Below are positions 1 to 4,696 of a stretch of DNA of 6,924 bases, piece by piece (within the stretch, counting starts at the first letter, position 1; every line of letters begins with the position of its first letter). The notes under the pieces were generated by a model. It saw nothing but the letters and a program-made list of their open reading frames with translations, was not told where the DNA came from and did not search any database. The stretch is taken from assembly GCA_030591195.1 (NCBI GenBank), contig JAUVBO010000134.1:1-6924 (forward strand), read 5' to 3'. The translations under genes were made by a program, and so were the position numbers. This DNA comes from Pseudomonadota bacterium (lineage in GTDB: Bacteria; Myxococcota; Polyangia; GCA-2747355; JACKDQ01).

Positions 1-489
1 CGCAACGGGCGCGCCCGGCCTCGCGGCTTCTTCACCGACAGCTGGAAGTGGCTGCCCACCGATCAGGCGGTGCTCGGTGAGCTCTACGCCCCCGGCGCGG
101 GTGACCTCGCCACCGTCCGCCTCACCGGTCATGGCGCTGGCGCCCCGGACGGCACCGGCACCGCCGGGAAGATCGTCCCGTGCAAGGTTCGCTACCGGTC
201 GCCCGAGCAGGTCGAGCTGCGCTGCGACGCACCCCGGCGCGGCTACGCGGTGCTGCTCGACCAGTGGGCCGCCGGCTGGAGCGCCACGCTCGACGGGCGT
301 CCGGTGCCGATCGAGCGGGCCGATGTCGCCGCCCGGGCGGTGGCGATCGCTCGGGGCCCGCACCTGGTGCGCTTCGCCTACCGCACCCCCGGCCTGCAGA
401 CCGGCCTGCTGGTCTCAGCCCTCGCGTGGCTGCTCTGGGGTGGGGTGGTCTTTGTTTCACGACGGCGCAGGTCCGCGCAGCAGGACTAG
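1..489 (+). CDS. YfhO-like membrane protein, C-terminal fragment (5' end outside window)
   Basis: Frame 1 is open from base 1 to the TAG at 487-489, so only the last 162 residues of a larger protein are present. The visible part is an extracytoplasmic beta-rich domain with the pattern LLDQWAAGWSATLDGRPVPI, then AARAVAIARGPHLVRFAYR. This is the 'W..GW.A.vDG..v.i....R.V.v..G.H.v.F.Y.' signature seen at the C-terminus of YfhO-type multi-spanning proteins, a family related to GT-C glycosyltransferases. A hydrophobic segment follows (about residues 134-152 of the fragment), then a basic RRRR cytoplasmic tail, fitting a final membrane span. The family is linked to glycosylation of envelope polymers in Gram-positives; its role here is unknown. 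An internal ATG is not a plausible start because the same reading frame continues upstream with coding character. It could instead be another GT-C-like membrane protein sharing this tail. Confidence 0.72.
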   Translation, partial: RNGRARPRGFFTDSWKWLPTDQAVLGELYAPGAGDLATVRLTGHGAGAPDGTGTAGKIVPCKVRYRSPEQVELRCDAPRRGYAVLLDQWAAGWSATLDGRPVPIERADVAARAVAIARGPHLVRFAYRTPGLQTGLLVSALAWLLWGGVVFVSRRRRSAQQD

Positions 490-510
490 CGCCCCAGGGG
501 TGGCTGCGCT

Positions 511-526
511 GACAGGACGGCCTGTC
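511..526. terminator. Small perfect hairpin after the YfhO-like stop
   Basis: GACAGG (511-516), a 4-nt loop ACGG, and CCTGTC (521-526) form a perfect 6-bp stem starting 21 nt past the TAG of the YfhO-like gene. No T-tract follows, so it is at best a weak or Rho-assisted 3' end signal. Confidence 0.25.
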
Positions 527-567
527 TCGACGGGATCTTCGCTCGAATCGTCCGCCAGGACGGTGGC

Positions 568-578
568 GGGGGGGGGGG
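568..578. repeat. Homopolymer tract of 11 G
   Basis: An uninterrupted run of 11 G on the + strand lies in the non-coding gap. Such tracts are prone to slippage and to sequencing length error. Here it is outside any called gene, about 80 bp past the YfhO-like stop. Confidence 0.9.
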
Positions 579-623
579 CGACTCGAAGCAACCGCCCGAG
601 CCCACGCTCCGCGGGACGCGAGA

Positions 624-669
624 TGTAACGTTGGCGGGGGACATGAATCGTCCCACCTCCTAAAGTTAC
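624..669. repeat. Imperfect palindromic repeat, copy A
   Basis: This 46-bp unit begins TGTAACGTTGGCGGGG and ends CTCCTAAAGTTAC. Its two ends are imperfect inverted repeats: GTAACgTTgGc-GGgGG against the reverse complement GTAACtTTaGGaGGtGG. The centre holds ATGAATCGTC. By ungapped alignment it matches copy B (749-794) at 36 of 46 positions, which is well above chance for intergenic DNA. It may be a REP/MITE-like unit or a decayed insertion-sequence end; no transposase is present. Confidence 0.6.
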
Positions 670-697
670 GCCCTGGCGCCCCGGGAGGGGTGTTTCC

Positions 698-726
698 GTC
701 AAGTTAGGCGGGGAGATGTCCCATCC
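698..726. repeat. Partial third relative of the 46-bp repeat
   Basis: GTCAAGTTAGGCGGGGAGAT followed by GTCCCATCC resembles the first half of copies A and B (GTaAC.TT.GGCGGGG..ATG, then CCCA.CC) but lacks the ATGAATCGTC core. An inverted repeat ATGTCC (716-721) / GGACAT (730-735) with an 8-nt loop overlaps its end. The relationship to the other copies is by eye and weaker than A versus B. Confidence 0.35.
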
Positions 727-748
727 ATCGGACATACGTGACAGGAAG

Positions 749-794
749 TGTAACTTTGGCGGGGTGTATGAATCGTCTCACCCTCTAAGTTGAC
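749..794. repeat. Imperfect palindromic repeat, copy B
   Basis: This second 46-bp unit begins TGTAACTTTGGCGGGG and ends CCCTCTAAGTTGAC, followed by A so that the whole reads TGT...ACA. It shares the ATGAATCGTC core with copy A, which starts 125 bp to the left in the same orientation. Its ends form an imperfect inverted repeat (AACTTTGGCGGGGTG against AACTTAGAGGGTGAG). TGT...ACA ends and multiple internal repeats are features of some insertion-sequence termini, for example the IS21 family. That link is only a suggestion. Confidence 0.6.
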
Positions 795-840
795 ACTCCG
801 AGCCAGAGCCGCCACTCGCTGTGCGAAAGATCCGGCGCGA

Positions 841-888
841 GGGCGGCTGACCTGGCGGACGGCTGACCTGGAGGGCGGCTGACCTGTT
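841..888. repeat. Three 16-bp tandem repeats with core CGGCTGACCTG
   Basis: The 11-bp core CGGCTGACCTG occurs at 844-854, 860-870 and 876-886, exactly 16 bp apart and identical each time; only the 5-bp linkers vary. The array ends 12 bp beyond the kdsA stop, inside the likely 3' UTR of the wbpB-kdsA transcript. Regular 16-bp spacing (about 1.5 helical turns) suggests either repeated protein-binding sites, as in insertion-sequence ends or iterons, or a simple slippage product. Confidence 0.85.
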
Positions 889-899
889 GGATCGCGCGG

Positions 900-1727
900 C
901 TACACCTGCTCCGACTGGATCTCGTGCAGGCGCCGCAGCGCGCCCAGCAACGCCGAGAGGTCGTCGAGCGCGAGCATGTTCGGGCCGTCGCACGGTGCCG
1001 CGTCTGGCTCCTCATGGACCTCGATGAACACGGCGTCGACGCCGACGCTGACGGCGGCGCGGGCCAGGGCCGGGACGTAGTCGCGATTGCCGCCGGTGCG
1101 GTCGCCCAGTCCGCCCGGTCGCTGGACGCTGTGCGTCGCGTCGAAGACCAGCGGGACCCCGAGTGAGCGCAGCTCCTGGAGGCCGCAGAAGTCGACCACC
1201 AGCCGGTTGTAGCCAAACGACGACCCGCGCTCGGTGATCATCGCGCCGCTGCAGCCGAACCGCTCCAGCTTGGCGACGATCGGCGCGACATCCTGGGGAG
1301 CGAGAAACTGTCCCTTCTTGACGTTGACCGGGAGTCCGGTGTCCGCGGCGGCCTGCAGCAGGTCCGTCTGGCGACAGAGGAAGGCCGGGACCTGCAGCAC
1401 GTCGACCACCTCGGCCGCGAGCGCCGCCTGCTGGGGGAGGTGAACATCGGTGAGCAGCGGCGCACCGACCTGCTCCTTGACCCGCTGAAGGATCCGCAGG
1501 CCCTCCTCGAGGCCCGGGCCCCGGTAGGCCTCGACCGACGTCCGGTTGGCCTTGTCGAAGGATGACTTGTAGATCAGGGGCAGCCCGTGCTCTTGGCAGA
1601 TCTGCTGGATCCGCTGCGCGTGCCGGGCGGCCGAGTCGTAGTCCTCGACGACGCACGGTCCGGCGATGATCGTCAACGGTTGGCCGGGTCCGATCGAGAG
1701 CTGATCTGTAATCCCCACGGCAGGCAT
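900..1727 (-). CDS. kdsA: 3-deoxy-8-phosphooctulonate (Kdo-8-P) synthase
   Basis: This cytoplasmic enzyme condenses phosphoenolpyruvate with arabinose-5-phosphate to give Kdo-8-phosphate, the committed step of Kdo synthesis for LPS inner core. The 275-residue length is typical, and family motifs appear in order: IAGPCVVED (21-29), YKSSFDKANRTS (53-64), TDVHLPQQAA (93-102), PAFLCRQTDLL (114-124), NVKKGQFLAP (135-144), TERGSSFGYN (165-174), FDATHSVQRPGG (195-206), FIEVHEEPD (234-242) and CDGPNML (246-252). Cys25, His199, Glu236 and Asp247 are the expected metal ligands. Cys25 sits where the metal-independent E. coli enzyme has Asn26, so I predict the metal-dependent class. The ATG is supported by AGAGGAG six nt upstream. 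The gene lies 16 nt behind the WbpB-like gene on the same strand, so the two are probably co-transcribed. Confidence 0.96.
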   Translation of the reverse strand: MPAVGITDQLSIGPGQPLTIIAGPCVVEDYDSAARHAQRIQQICQEHGLPLIYKSSFDKANRTSVEAYRGPGLEEGLRILQRVKEQVGAPLLTDVHLPQQAALAAEVVDVLQVPAFLCRQTDLLQAAADTGLPVNVKKGQFLAPQDVAPIVAKLERFGCSGAMITERGSSFGYNRLVVDFCGLQELRSLGVPLVFDATHSVQRPGGLGDRTGGNRDYVPALARAAVSVGVDAVFIEVHEEPDAAPCDGPNMLALDDLSALLGALRRLHEIQSEQV

Positions 1728-1733
1728 TGCTGG

Positions 1734-1740
1734 CTCCTCT
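1734..1740 (-). promoter_or_regulatory. Ribosome binding site of kdsA
   Basis: AGAGGAG on the minus strand lies 6 nt before the kdsA ATG (1727). It sits inside the 16-nt gap between the two minus-strand genes, so kdsA can be translated from the shared transcript without its own promoter. Confidence 0.75.
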
Positions 1741-1743
1741 GGT

Positions 1744-2685
1744 TCAGCGACGGAGGGCAGGGTGCTGGTCGGTGCCGCCGGTGACGCGGCAGGTGCGGAT
1801 CGCGTGGACCAGGGCGATCGAGTCGCGGGCGTCGGTGACGCTGAAGCCGCGGCCAGCGAGGGTCTCCTGGTACATCCGGGTGTGGAGGTCCTCGAAGCCG
1901 CTGGTCAGATCGACCGGCTCGCCGTCGATGGTGATCTCGCGGTGGGCGAAGCGCCCGGCCGCCAGGGCCGCCTCGGGCAGGTCGCGGCCGTCCACCGAGA
2001 GGAACCAGCGCACGCGGGCCCGCTCGAGGGCCAGGGCGCCGGCCATCTTGTCCTCCTGGGCCAGGTGGACGGTGGTCTGCTCGACGCGGCCGAAGAGCCA
2101 GGTCAGCAGGTCGAAGATGTGCACGCCGATGTTCATCGCCACGCCGCCCGACTTGGCCTCCGAGCCCTTCCACGAGACCTGATACCAGGGGCCGCGCCGG
2201 GTGAGGTAGGTCACCACCACGTCGTGGGGGCGGTCGGGCCGCTCGTCGTCGAGCTTCTTCTTCAGCGCGATCAGCGAGGGCAGCAGCCGCAGCTGCAGCA
2301 CGGTGTAGACCCGGCGCCCGTACTCTTGCTCGAGCTCGGCGAGCTGGTCGAGGTTCCACGGGTTGATCACCAGCGGCTTTTCACAGATCGCGTTGGCGCG
2401 GACGCGCAAGGCGAGCCGGACGTGGGCGTCGTGCAGGTAGTTCGGGCTGCAGACGCTGATGTAGCCGATGCGGTGCTCGCTGTCGGCCCGCCGCTGCTTC
2501 TCGCAGAAGCGGTCGAAGCGCTCGATCTCGGTGAAGAAGCGCGCGTCAGGGAAGAAGCGGTCGAGCACGCCCACCGAGTCGTGAGGGTCGACGGCGGCGA
2601 CGAGGCGGCACCCGGTGTCCTGGATCGCGCGCAGGTGCCGGGGCGCCACGAAACCCGCGGCGCCGATCAGGGCGAAGTTCTCCAT
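1744..2685 (-). CDS. wbpB: WbpB/WlbA-like UDP-GlcNAc-uronate 3-dehydrogenase (Gfo/Idh/MocA family)
   Basis: The family oxidises C3 of UDP-N-acetylglucosaminuronic acid with NAD, the first step towards 2,3-diacetamido uronic acids used in O-antigen or other surface glycans. The 313-residue product closely resembles my recollection of P. aeruginosa WbpB and Bordetella WlbA (about 316 residues). It starts MENFALIGAAGFVAPRHLRA (Rossmann nucleotide-binding loop), then VDPHDSVG (32-39), SVCSPNYLH (77-85), CEKPLV with the conserved Lys103, TRRGPWY (162-168), SWKG (171-174), NIGVHIFD with His189 and Asp192, and RVRWFLSVD near the middle of the C-terminal domain. I chose the ATG at 2685 because the family begins at this residue; the longer frame starts at a TTG at 2721 and adds 12 residues with no family match. 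No clear Shine-Dalgarno precedes the ATG. The usual partners (WbpE aminotransferase, WbpD acetyltransferase) are not in the window. Closely related dehydrogenases of other sugar nucleotides are the main alternative. Confidence 0.88.
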   Translation of the reverse strand: MENFALIGAAGFVAPRHLRAIQDTGCRLVAAVDPHDSVGVLDRFFPDARFFTEIERFDRFCEKQRRADSEHRIGYISVCSPNYLHDAHVRLALRVRANAICEKPLVINPWNLDQLAELEQEYGRRVYTVLQLRLLPSLIALKKKLDDERPDRPHDVVVTYLTRRGPWYQVSWKGSEAKSGGVAMNIGVHIFDLLTWLFGRVEQTTVHLAQEDKMAGALALERARVRWFLSVDGRDLPEAALAAGRFAHREITIDGEPVDLTSGFEDLHTRMYQETLAGRGFSVTDARDSIALVHAIRTCRVTGGTDQHPALRR

Positions 2686-2691
2686 CCGCCC

Positions 2692-2721
2692 AGTATCGGT
2701 CGAACGGCAAGTGAGCACCAA
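2692..2721 (-). promoter_or_regulatory. Candidate promoter of the wbpB-kdsA operon
   Basis: On the minus strand TTGGTG (2721-2716) and GATACT (2697-2692) are separated by 18 nt and resemble sigma-70 -35 and -10 boxes imperfectly. The -10-like box ends 6 nt before the ATG, so transcription would start at about the start codon. That would agree with the missing Shine-Dalgarno. This is a by-eye match only. Confidence 0.25.
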
Positions 2722-2763
2722 GGAATGAGTGCTGGTCGACGGGGTGATGTGGGGGGAGCTCTT

Positions 2764-2791
2764 GCTCTCCGCCCGCGATTCGATGGAGAGC
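2764..2791. repeat. Inverted repeat GCTCTCC / GGAGAGC
   Basis: GCTCTCC (2764-2770) and GGAGAGC (2785-2791) are perfect 7-bp arms around a 14-nt loop in the gap between the lipoprotein gene and wbpB. With the hairpin at 2801-2823 it forms a tandem pair of stems. It may stabilise the lipoprotein mRNA end or act in the wbpB upstream region. Confidence 0.4.
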
Positions 2792-2800
2792 TTCGACGGC

Positions 2801-2823
2801 GGGTGGCCTGGGACAGGCCACCC
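2801..2823 (-). terminator. Strong hairpin downstream of the lipoprotein gene
   Basis: GGGTGGCCTG (2801-2810) and CAGGCCACCC (2814-2823) form a perfect 10-bp stem with a 3-nt loop, beginning 6 nt beyond the TAA of the minus-strand lipoprotein gene. No T-run follows in the direction of transcription, so it is not a classic intrinsic terminator. In high-GC bacteria such U-tract-less stems often mark transcript 3' ends. It probably separates the lipoprotein transcript from the wbpB-kdsA operon. Confidence 0.55.
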
Positions 2824-2829
2824 CTAAGA

Positions 2830-3789
2830 TTACTTGAGCACCGCCGTGACGGTGGTGAAGCCGATGCCGATCGACAGGGCGTCGGCGGTGCCGTCGCCGT
2901 CGGTGTCGATGTCCGGCGCCAGCGCCTGGCCGATCAGGCCGCCCTGCATGTCAGCGATGTCGATCGTGCCGTTCTTGTCGGCGTCGAGCACCTGCAGCAC
3001 CATGTCCTTGGTCTCCTGGGTGACGTCGGGGTTGGTGAGCATGCCGTTGACCAGCTCGACGACGGACGGCAGCACCTTGGCGTCGAGGTCAGCCTTCGAG
3101 ATCGCGCCCGCGAGCACGCCGTTGGCCATGCCGTCGGCCGAGATCTCGCCCTCGAGCCTGGCGGCCTGGATCGGCACCAGCAGCGGGGTGTCGCCGATCG
3201 GCATCGGAATCACCAGCGATCCGGGGCCGGCGTTGATCTTGCCGCCAGCGATGGTGCCCGGCAGCTTGGCGTCCTTGGAGCTGCTGGCCGCGATCTTCAG
3301 CTCGGCCGAGCCGCTGAAGTTGTTCGTGGCGTCGCCATCGGTGTCCTCGCCCGTGTGGGCTTGGACCAGCACGTTGGTGTCGTCCGTTAGGTCCTTGCCC
3401 TTGACCTCCATCAGGATCAGGACCGCGCCATCCTCGAGGGCCTTGTCGAGCTCGGGCTGCATGTCGAGGTTGAAGCTCTTCATCGCCGCGAGCAGCGAGC
3501 CGAACTGGTTCTTCGGGCCGCTGCCGTCGAGGTCGAGGGCGTACTCGCCGGCCTTGGACGGCAGGGTCATCGTGTTGGCCACGGTCATCAGGAGCGTCTC
3601 GGTTGGCTCGGGCTGGGTCGGGCCCTTGTCCGGCGTGGGGGTGGTGCCCTGGTCCGGTGTCGGGGTGGTGCCCTGGTCCGGCGTCGGCGTGACCCCGCCA
3701 TCGTCGTTGGTGCCGCTGTCACTGCTGCAGCCGACGGCGATGATGGTGGCGAAGAAAAGGACCGTAGTGATACGTGCTAGGCGATACAT
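2830..3789 (-). CDS. Lipoprotein with Thr-Pro repeats and EF-hand-like calcium loops
   Basis: I do not recognise the protein by name. It has a lipoprotein signal peptide, MYRLARITTVLFFATIIAVGC, with the acylated Cys at 21. The mature N-terminus is Ser/Asp/Gly-rich (SSDSGTNDDGG), lacking any obvious hydrophobic retention, then come three 8-residue repeats TPTPDQGT/TPTPDQGT/TPTPDKGP (34-57) as a flexible tether. The remaining 260 residues form a soluble domain containing DTDGDATNN, a near-canonical 12-residue EF-hand loop DADKNGTIDIAD (269-280) and a second Asp-rich loop DIDTDGDGTAD (293-303). Calcium binding in the periplasm or at the cell surface is inferred. The start at 3789 is decided by AAGGAGAG six nt upstream; a longer ATG at 3810 would put that site inside the gene. 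It is transcribed divergently from pyrF. Confidence 0.85.
   Translation of the reverse strand: MYRLARITTVLFFATIIAVGCSSDSGTNDDGGVTPTPDQGTTPTPDQGTTPTPDKGPTQPEPTETLLMTVANTMTLPSKAGEYALDLDGSGPKNQFGSLLAAMKSFNLDMQPELDKALEDGAVLILMEVKGKDLTDDTNVLVQAHTGEDTDGDATNNFSGSAELKIAASSSKDAKLPGTIAGGKINAGPGSLVIPMPIGDTPLLVPIQAARLEGEISADGMANGVLAGAISKADLDAKVLPSVVELVNGMLTNPDVTQETKDMVLQVLDADKNGTIDIADMQGGLIGQALAPDIDTDGDGTADALSIGIGFTTVTAVLK
3619..3690 (-). repeat. 24-bp tandem repeats encoding TPTPDQGT x3
   Basis: Three in-frame 24-bp units encode the linker behind the lipobox Cys. The first two encode identical octapeptides and the third has diverged to TPTPDKGP. Loss or gain of units would change tether length without breaking the frame. 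Confidence 0.85.
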
Positions 3790-3795
3790 CTCAAG

Positions 3796-3803
3796 CTCTC
3801 CTT
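3796..3803 (-). promoter_or_regulatory. Ribosome binding site fixing the lipoprotein start
   Basis: AAGGAGAG on the minus strand lies 6 nt before the ATG at 3789. It falls downstream of the alternative ATG at 3810, so the shorter product (319 residues) is preferred. Confidence 0.8.
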
Positions 3804-4002
3804 CCGGCATTTTTCTCTAGGACAGATGTCGTAGGTCTAAACGCGTTTTCCTGAACTGACATTCCGCCCCATTTCGAGGCGAGTGCATTGCTTACGTCAC
3901 GAAGGGGGGCATGATACGGACCACGCCCCGTCTCGGCAATGGTATCGTTCATCGGTGCGGTATTATTGGGGCGTCGGGCTGATTGGCGCGGCGCGTCATG
4001 CT
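3804..4002. promoter_or_regulatory. Divergent promoter region, lipoprotein / pyrF
   Basis: About 200 bp between the two divergent genes is less GC-rich than the coding DNA and should hold both promoters. A -10-like TATTAT occurs at 3961-3966 on the + strand, about 46 nt before the pyrF GTG, but no good -35 box is seen. ACGCCCC (3923-3929) and GGGGCGT (3968-3974) are inverted copies flanking it. I could not define a convincing promoter for the lipoprotein. Confidence 0.35.
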
Positions 4003-4007
4003 GGAGG
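4003..4007 (+). promoter_or_regulatory. Ribosome binding site fixing the pyrF GTG start
   Basis: GGAGG lies 5 nt before GTG at 4013. It is inside the alternative longer reading frame that starts at ATG 3983, and favours the GTG. Confidence 0.7.
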
Positions 4008-4012
4008 TTGCA

Positions 4013-4696
4013 GTGGATCCGAAGGAACGACTGATCTTCGCCCTCGACGTTCCCAGCCGCCAGGAGGCGCTCGGGCTGGCCGATCTCGTCGGACCCGAGG
4101 TGGGCTGGCTCAAGATCGGCCTCGAGCTGTTCATTGGCGAGGGCCCGGACCTCGTGCGGCAGCTGGCGAGGCGGGCACGGATCTTCCTCGACCTCAAGCT
4201 CCACGACATTCCGGCCACCGTGGGACGAGCCGCCGCGGCGGCCGCCGCCCTCGGCGCGAAGCTGGTAACGGTTCACGCCGAGCAACCCGGGGCCTTGCGT
4301 CAGGCGGTCGATGCTGCTCCCGAGCTCGGTGTCCTGGCGGTGACCGTGCTGACCAGCCTCTCGTCCGAGGAGGTGGCCGGGCTCACCGGCGGCCGCACGC
4401 CCGAGGCGCTGGTGGTCGAGCGGGCGCTGATGGCACGCGATGCCGGCTGCCGCGGGGTGGTCTGCTCCGGCCGCGAGGCGGCGGCGGTGCGTGCGGCGGT
4501 GGGGCCGGCGCGCTTCCTGATCGTCACGCCCGGGGTTCGCCCGGCCGGCGTGGCCGCCGGGGACCAGGCCCGCGTGGTCACGCCCCGGGCGGCGCGGGAG
4601 GCCGGCGCTGACCTGATCGTCGTCGGACGACCGATCCGCGACGCCGCCGATCCGGTCAAGGCCGCGCGACAGATCGTCGCGCAGCTGGCGGGGTAG
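4013..4696 (+). CDS. pyrF: Orotidine 5'-phosphate decarboxylase
   Basis: This enzyme catalyses the last step of de novo UMP synthesis, OMP to UMP plus CO2, as a cytoplasmic TIM-barrel dimer. From the GTG start (227 residues) the signature motifs are FALDVPS (9-15, substrate-binding Asp12), LKIGLELF (33-40, Lys34), [13 protein letters not shown] (58-70) carrying the catalytic Asp60-x-Lys62-xx-Asp65 cluster, TVHAE, VTPGVRP near the phosphate-binding end and VVGRPI at the C-terminus. All members of the Lys-Asp-Lys-Asp tetrad are present, so it should be active. Length fits the short bacterial class. GTG 4013 is preferred over ATG 3983 because of GGAGG five nt upstream and because the family starts just before the ALDV strand. 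It stands alone, with no other pyrimidine genes beside it, and converges on the next gene with a 41-bp overlap. Confidence 0.95.
   Translation: MDPKERLIFALDVPSRQEALGLADLVGPEVGWLKIGLELFIGEGPDLVRQLARRARIFLDLKLHDIPATVGRAAAAAAALGAKLVTVHAEQPGALRQAVDAAPELGVLAVTVLTSLSSEEVAGLTGGRTPEALVVERALMARDAGCRGVVCSGREAAAVRAAVGPARFLIVTPGVRPAGVAAGDQARVVTPRAAREAGADLIVVGRPIRDAADPVKAARQIVAQLAG

Larger units (their letters stand above)
490..899. other. 410-bp gene-free convergent gap with repeats
   Basis: This stretch lies between the stop codons of two converging genes (YfhO-like fragment and kdsA). Reading frames crossing it look like antisense or out-of-frame shadows and give low-complexity Arg/Pro/Ser-rich translations, so I call no gene. 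It contains a perfect small hairpin at 511-526, an 11-G homopolymer at 568-578, two 46-bp imperfect-palindrome copies (624-669 and 749-794) with a shorter relative between them, and a 16-bp tandem repeat at 841-888. Base composition around 620-800 is visibly less GC-rich than the flanking genes. The pattern suggests debris of a mobile element or a dispersed repeat family, which is inference. Confidence 0.6.

Noticed and set aside
703..709. GTTAGGC, a match to the integron attC core-site pattern GTTRRRY
   Set aside because: No paired RYYYAAC site at the right distance, no attC-like arm structure, and no integrase or gene cassettes in the window. A single 7-bp match is expected by chance.
785..1216. 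Minus-strand frames with repeated QVSRPPGQP at the end of the kdsA region
   Set aside because: The peptide repeat is only the translation of the 16-bp DNA array, and the frame is a shadow of kdsA.
1762..3390. Long open frame on the + strand (542 codons) antisense to wbpB and the lipoprotein
   Set aside because: It runs through two well-supported genes on the other strand, is Val/Gly/Ala/Asp/Arg-rich without motifs, and is the usual antisense open frame of GC-rich coding DNA.
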